Both the position numbers and the translations under genes were made by a program. The notes beneath the pieces were generated by a model. That model ran no database searches and was not told the origin of the DNA. It was given only the letters and a program-made list of their open reading frames with translations. DNA of 8,806 nt. Source: DASXTB01 sp036505615. Lineage in GTDB: Bacteria > Acidobacteriota > UBA6911 > JACQSX01. Below, one piece after another: positions 5,827-8,806 of the stretch; position 1 is the stretch's first letter, and each line of letters opens with the position of its first letter. Location: the NCBI GenBank assembly GCA_036505615.1, contig DASXTB010000258.1:1-8806 (forward strand). Reading direction: 5' to 3'.

Positions 5827-6686
5827 GAAAGAAAATCCAGACAATTGGAATTGTCTCGAAGTTAAAATCTGAAGTCATTCCAATCCTGGGCGAAGTGACG
5901 CGTTGGTTGCAGACTCAGGGCGTCAAAATTCTGGTTGACTCAGCATCCGCGGAGATGCTGGATTTTAAGGTGCCGCGCGCTCCACGCGAAAAACTCCCCT
6001 TCCGCACCCAAGCAATTCTAGTCCTGGGCGGTGACGGCACGATTCTTGCCGTGGCAAGGTCGCTAAAGAACAGCGGTACTCCGATTTTGGGCGTCAATCT
6101 CGGCTCGCTCGGCTTTCTTACGGAAATCAAACTTGACGACCTATACCCGGCGCTCGCACGTGTGATCGAAAATAACTTTTTCATAGACACGCGCTATATG
6201 ATTGACAGCGCCGTCCGGCGAAACGGCAAAGTTGTGGCGCGCTACACCGCATTGAACGATGTGGTCATCGACAAGGGAGCGCCGTCGCGAATTATTCAGT
6301 TTGAGGTGTTCAGCGACCGGAACAAAATTGGCAGTTTTATGGCTGACGGCCTGATCATTTCCACTCCCACTGGTTCGACAGCCTACTCGCTGTCAGCAGG
6401 TGGACCGGTTGTCTATCCCAATCTGGAGTGTCTGGTACTGACGCCGATTTGTCCTCACATCCTGACCAATCGCCCGCTGGTGATCCCGCTGGACACAAAG
6501 GTTCGGGTGGTACTCCGTCAGGGTGAAGAAGTGATGCTCACCGTCGACGGCCAGGTGGGCAGACCGCTAGAACTGGCCGATGAGGTGATCGTAACGCGCT
6601 CGAAGAGCACCGTGAACTTGATCCAACCGAAGGATAAGAATTACTTTGACGTGCTCCGTGAGAAGTTGAAGTGGGGGGAGCGCTAG
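5823..6686 (+). CDS. nadK: NAD kinase
   Basis: Phosphorylates NAD+ to NADP+ using ATP or polyphosphate, in the cytoplasm, setting the NADP pool. The family signature is complete. GGDGT is at 69-73, preceded by the strand AILVL. NLGSLGFLTE is at 92-101, ND at 145-146 replaces the more common NE with the same role in NAD binding, and the glycine-rich TPTGSTAYSLSAGGP is at 181-195. VDGQ is at 241-244. The length of 287 aa is normal. The N-terminus begins directly with the first Rossmann-like strand (KKIQTIGIVSK), which supports ATG 5823. That start overlaps the YHS stop as ATGA, so translation is likely coupled; the upstream GC-rich region has no strong Shine-Dalgarno. It is the last gene of the operon, and a heptamer repeat begins 1 nt after its stop. 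Confidence 0.97.
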   Translation: MRKKIQTIGIVSKLKSEVIPILGEVTRWLQTQGVKILVDSASAEMLDFKVPRAPREKLPFRTQAILVLGGDGTILAVARSLKNSGTPILGVNLGSLGFLTEIKLDDLYPALARVIENNFFIDTRYMIDSAVRRNGKVVARYTALNDVVIDKGAPSRIIQFEVFSDRNKIGSFMADGLIISTPTGSTAYSLSAGGPVVYPNLECLVLTPICPHILTNRPLVIPLDTKVRVVLRQGEEVMLTVDGQVGRPLELADEVIVTRSKSTVNLIQPKDKNYFDVLREKLKWGER

Positions 6687-6687
6687 G

Positions 6688-6778
6688 GAATGACGAATGT
6701 CGAATGACGAATGCGGAATGGGGAATGAGGAATGGGGATTGCGGAATGGGGAATGAGGAATGGGGAATGAGGAATGGG
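6688..6778. repeat. 13-unit heptamer tandem array (GAATGNN)
   Basis: Thirteen consecutive 7-nt units stay in perfect register: GAATGAC, GAATGTC, GAATGAC, GAATGCG, then mostly alternating GAATGGG and GAATGAG, with one variant GATTGCG at 6737-6743. The array starts one base after the nadK stop codon. Reading frames through it give a low-complexity repeat peptide on either strand and are not genes. The unit is the same family as the left arm behind the helicase (2131-2165). It may slip in replication and vary in length between strains. Confidence 0.85.
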
Positions 6779-6854
6779 GATCTGTTTCGAATTTGTCCAA
6801 TGCCGCGGTCCTTAGCTTTCCAAAAACAACAAGCTGCTGCGTTATTTCTAGCCA

Positions 6855-6869
6855 GTCCCTTGGCGGGAC
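6855..6869. repeat. Isolated GTCCC/GGGAC hairpin
   Basis: GTCCC (6855-6859), TTGGC loop, GGGAC (6865-6869). The 5-bp stem is the same as in the composite elements at 3445-3676, with a 5-nt loop. A second small stem, CAGCT/AGCTG, follows at 6875-6888, and the 11-nt direct repeat AAAAATTGATT occurs at 6893-6903 and 6914-6924. Otherwise 6779-6930 shows no gene. Confidence 0.5.
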
Positions 6870-6930
6870 GGGCCTCAGCTCAGAAGCTGTTCAAAAATTG
6901 ATTTAAGCCTCTGAAAAATTGATTCAATCT

Positions 6931-7076
6931 GTACGGGCGACCCTGTGTGGTCGCCCGCTGCAGAATCCAGCAGGTTTCTCTTGGCTTCGATGCAAAGTGC
7001 ATCCGCGGAAACTGTGCAGTGCGCTTGGATAATCCGTCGGCCATCGCAGCGGGCGGCCATATAGCGCCGCCCGTAC
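6931..7076. repeat. 146-bp element with 9-bp terminal inverted repeats
   Basis: GTACGGGCG at 6931-6939 and CGCCCGTAC at 7068-7076 are perfect inverted ends. Each end is also one arm of a local hairpin: CGGGCGACC/GGTCGCCCG at 6934-6957 (9 bp, 6-nt loop) and CGGGCGGC/GCCGCCCG at 7050-7073 (8 bp, 8-nt loop). The interior has no gene. It looks like a small non-autonomous insertion or paired palindromic unit; no clear target-site duplication is visible. It lies 74 nt past the stop of the minus-strand DHS-like gene and could cap its transcript. Positions 7077-7149 show nothing else. Confidence 0.6.
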
Positions 7077-7149
7077 GATCTGATGAATTTTTTCACGCAG
7101 TATTACGCTCGCCCTGCCGATTTCCTTCTTACTCTAGCCGTTGCTCAAT

Positions 7150-8244
7150 TCACTTAGCCTTACTTCCTGCCTTCTCAAACTCCCTCTTCAATAGCTGCAT
7201 CATGGAATCCAGCTTTTCCACCAGTCTTTTGGGGACCCGCGCTTTGTGTTTTGCCAGCGCGTAGACGGTGATAAGCGGAAGCGCGACTGTGCTGTCCAGG
7301 TAGCACACTACCGCGTCAGGCAGTCGATCGGGATCGATCTTTCCCCAACTGACGGCTTCTCCAGGCGTGGCTCCGGACAGTCCTCCGGTGTCGGGACGAG
7401 CATCCGTGATTTGCAGAAAGTAATCGTGCCCTTTTTCGTTGATTCCCAGGACCTCTTGGATCTGGGGCTCGGTTTGAAGAACGAAATTCTTCGGCGATCC
7501 TCCGCCCAAAATAAAAACGGCGCTTTTTCCTCCGCTCCGTTTTGCCTGCAAAACAATGGCCGCTGTCTGGTTGACATCCAGATTGACGTCGAAAACCAGC
7601 TTGTTACCCGCCAGCGCCTTGGCCGCGACGTTCATGCCTATCGAGCTGTCCCCGGGCGATGAAGTGAATATGGGAATGGCCTGTTGGTAGGCAGTCGCAA
7701 GGATCGAGCGGCGCTCCAAGCCGAGAAGTTTTTCCCTTTCGGCGACGTATCTTCCTACGCGGTAATGGAACTCCGCGGTGCTCATTGGCTGCTGGAATTC
7801 CGCAGTCGCGATTACTTCCCGATAGAACGCATCAGTGGATAGCAGGACGTCATAGTCGAAGAAAATATCGTAAATCCGGATTATTCCCTGTTCGCGCAAT
7901 ACCACGTCGTTCGCATTGGGAGTGCCGCGATGCATTTTCAAGCCGATTCCAAAGTGCGTGTCGTGATAAAGATTGGCTCCGGTGCTTACAATCCAGTCGA
8001 TAAAACCGCTCTCCATCAGGGGGATCAGAGCGGCCCGCCCCAGGCCCGCCGGAGTAAGTGCGCCCGTCATGCTTAGTCCCACCGTGACGTCGGGTTGGAG
8101 CATCTTTTCGGTGAACAGCTGGCAGGCCTCTCGCAGCCTGGCCGCGTTGTAGGCAAGGAATGTGTGATCGACCAGCTCAACGACTGACGTTTCCGGGCCG
8201 ATGACAAGGGGCTCAATCGCTTTCCCCTTGTGGTACTGGCTCAT
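7150..8244 (-). CDS. Deoxyhypusine synthase-family protein (bacterial type)
   Basis: NAD-dependent aminobutyl-transfer family. Eukaryotic and archaeal members modify initiation factor 5A with spermidine; bacteria lack that hypusine pathway, and related bacterial enzymes are suspected to make homospermidine-like polyamines. The C-terminal motif EAVSWGK at 296-302 contains the lysine (K302) matching the catalytic lysine, with the glutamate and tryptophan before it kept. STGANLYHD at 87-95 and LGGGSPKNF at 246-254 match NAD- and pocket-forming segments. Compared from memory with human DHS, three pocket residues differ: the Asp, His and Asp expected to hold spermidine become M204, N253 and L289. 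The true substrate is therefore uncertain. The length of 364 aa is normal. AGGAGG (plus-strand 8249-8254) lies 4 nt before the ATG, fixing the start. No partner polyamine genes are in the window, and the gene stands alone between two palindromic elements. Confidence 0.88.
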   Translation of the reverse strand: MSQYHKGKAIEPLVIGPETSVVELVDHTFLAYNAARLREACQLFTEKMLQPDVTVGLSMTGALTPAGLGRAALIPLMESGFIDWIVSTGANLYHDTHFGIGLKMHRGTPNANDVVLREQGIIRIYDIFFDYDVLLSTDAFYREVIATAEFQQPMSTAEFHYRVGRYVAEREKLLGLERRSILATAYQQAIPIFTSSPGDSSIGMNVAAKALAGNKLVFDVNLDVNQTAAIVLQAKRSGGKSAVFILGGGSPKNFVLQTEPQIQEVLGINEKGHDYFLQITDARPDTGGLSGATPGEAVSWGKIDPDRLPDAVVCYLDSTVALPLITVYALAKHKARVPKRLVEKLDSMMQLLKREFEKAGSKAK

Positions 8245-8287
8245 GGATCCTCCTCTGTTGCAGCAGACAATTTAGCCAGAGCGCTGA

Positions 8288-8293
8288 ATCATA
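8288..8293 (-). promoter_or_regulatory. Putative -10 box of the DHS-like gene
   Basis: On the minus strand this reads TATGAT (5 of 6 to consensus), which would give a leader of about 37 nt carrying the AGGAGG site. A second candidate, TAAATT, lies at 8269-8274. Neither has a good -35. Positions 8294-8390 hold nothing else I can support. Confidence 0.35.
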
Positions 8294-8390
8294 AGCCAAC
8301 TTTTTTTCTTTCAGACCGTCGCCAGCTCGCTCGGATGCATCCCTTAACCCGCATTATTCACAAATGTTCACCGCCGAGGCCTAACGCGGC

Positions 8391-8806
8391 AAGGCCGCAA
8401 CCAAAAACGTCAGGGACACGGGGACACGGCGACACGGGGACGCGGCGCGCGTAGGAATCTTTGCAGCCGGCAAAGATTTGGTTTGCTTTAGACGCCGAAG
8501 GCGTCGAAGAGTATAGCCGGGGGCGCGTTTTTGCGCGACGCCCCCGGTCGAGTTCCCCCAATATCGACCTCCGCACCCTGTAAGGGTGCAACAAAATTTC
8601 CCGATGATTGACCCGAGCCGGTCTTCCCCCCAAAAAATACATCCGCGATTTGTGTCGCACCTCTTCAGGGTGCATACCCTTGATGGGTGACGCAGACCGG
8701 GGGCGCCGCGCAAAAAGCGCGCTCTTCCCCCGGCTTTGCTCTATGACGCCTTCGGCGTCTCCGTCTGCGGCTTGCGGCCGTTGCTGCAATATTTGGTTGC
8801 GGCCTT
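8391..8806. repeat. Large imperfect palindrome with perfect 14-bp ends
   Basis: AAGGCCGCAACCAA at 8391-8404 is the exact reverse complement of 8793-8806, the last bases of the window. Inside, features pair in mirror order. GACGCC-GAA-GGCGTC at 8491-8505 matches GACGCC-TTC-GGCGTC at 8745-8759. The CCGGGGG...CCCCCGG stem at 8517-8547 matches the one at 8697-8733. The GCACCCT/AGGGTGC stem at 8573-8589 matches a weaker one at 8657-8673. The centre lies near 8590-8656. A local hairpin AATCTTTGC/GCAAAGATT at 8456-8478 is only in the left arm. The left end continues outwards as GCGGC at 8386-8390, so the element probably runs past the window. Open frames through it are by-products of GC-rich repeats. 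Likely a non-autonomous mobile or structured repeat. Confidence 0.7.
8412..8443. repeat. 8-nt tandem repeat, four units
   Basis: AGGGACAC, GGGGACAC, GGCGACAC and GGGGACGC follow each other at 8412-8443. They interrupt the left arm of the large palindrome and have no counterpart in its right arm, so they look like a later local expansion or insertion. Confidence 0.65.

Noticed and set aside
6671..6901. Open frames on both strands through the heptamer array
   Set aside because: The product is a repeat-encoded low-complexity peptide produced by the 7-nt units, and the frame starts inside nadK.
6931..6957. Intrinsic terminator downstream of the DHS-like gene or nadK
   Set aside because: A strong 9-bp stem exists but neither side carries a run of T, so it is kept as part of the repeat element.
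6947..7264. Plus-strand open frame over the 146-bp element and the DHS-like 3' end
   Set aside because: It is antisense to a well-supported gene and starts inside a hairpin repeat.
8358..8789. Minus-strand open frames inside the large palindrome
   Set aside because: Two frames overlap over the same inverted repeats, with arginine/proline-rich composition, no ribosome site and no family resemblance.

Overview
The window looks like a chromosomal segment from a soil or environmental bacterium of moderate GC content. Acidobacteriota is my best guess. The reasons are the gene style (secreted carboxypeptidase-regulatory plus TPR proteins, a bacterial deoxyhypusine-synthase-like enzyme) and intergenic DNA crowded with small palindromes and heptamer arrays. 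This is an inference from style; no marker gene in the window proves the phylum. I see no rRNA, tRNA, CRISPR array, transposase or prophage gene.

Layout: positions 1-200 hold an inverted repeat, a short tandem repeat and a probable -10 box in front of a DinG/YoaA-type iron-sulfur DNA helicase (201-2111, +). A 7-nt-periodic, hairpin-forming spacer follows. Next is a secreted protein with one carboxypeptidase-regulatory-like domain and about five TPRs (2279-3304, +). Positions 3305-4059 carry no convincing gene. They hold two kinds of palindrome-built elements, each present as an inverted pair. A HEAT-repeat protein lies on the minus strand (4060-4773). Divergent from it is a tightly overlapped plus-strand operon: a membrane-anchored TPR protein (4898-5497), a small membrane protein with a YHS-type metal-binding domain (5497-5826), and NAD kinase (5823-6686).

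Positions 6687-7149 are again non-coding: a 13-unit heptamer array starting 1 nt after the nadK stop, then a 146-bp element with 9-bp terminal inverted repeats. The minus-strand gene 7150-8244 encodes a deoxyhypusine-synthase-family enzyme with the catalytic lysine motif but changed substrate-pocket residues. The last 416 bp (8391-8806) form one large imperfect palindrome with perfect 14-bp ends, running to the window edge.

How the parts work together: only the TPR-YHS-nadK trio is clearly a transcription and translation unit. The helicase (DNA repair), the secreted TPR protein, the HEAT protein and the DHS-like enzyme look like independent housekeeping or accessory genes separated by repeat-filled spacers. 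The most unusual content is the repeat architecture. In one family, four copies of the same 8-bp hairpin show a covarying base pair, so structure rather than sequence appears to be maintained. I found no clear multi-gene novel system. The strongest leads are this palindromic repeat family, the DHS-like enzyme and the operon linking NAD kinase to two membrane proteins.
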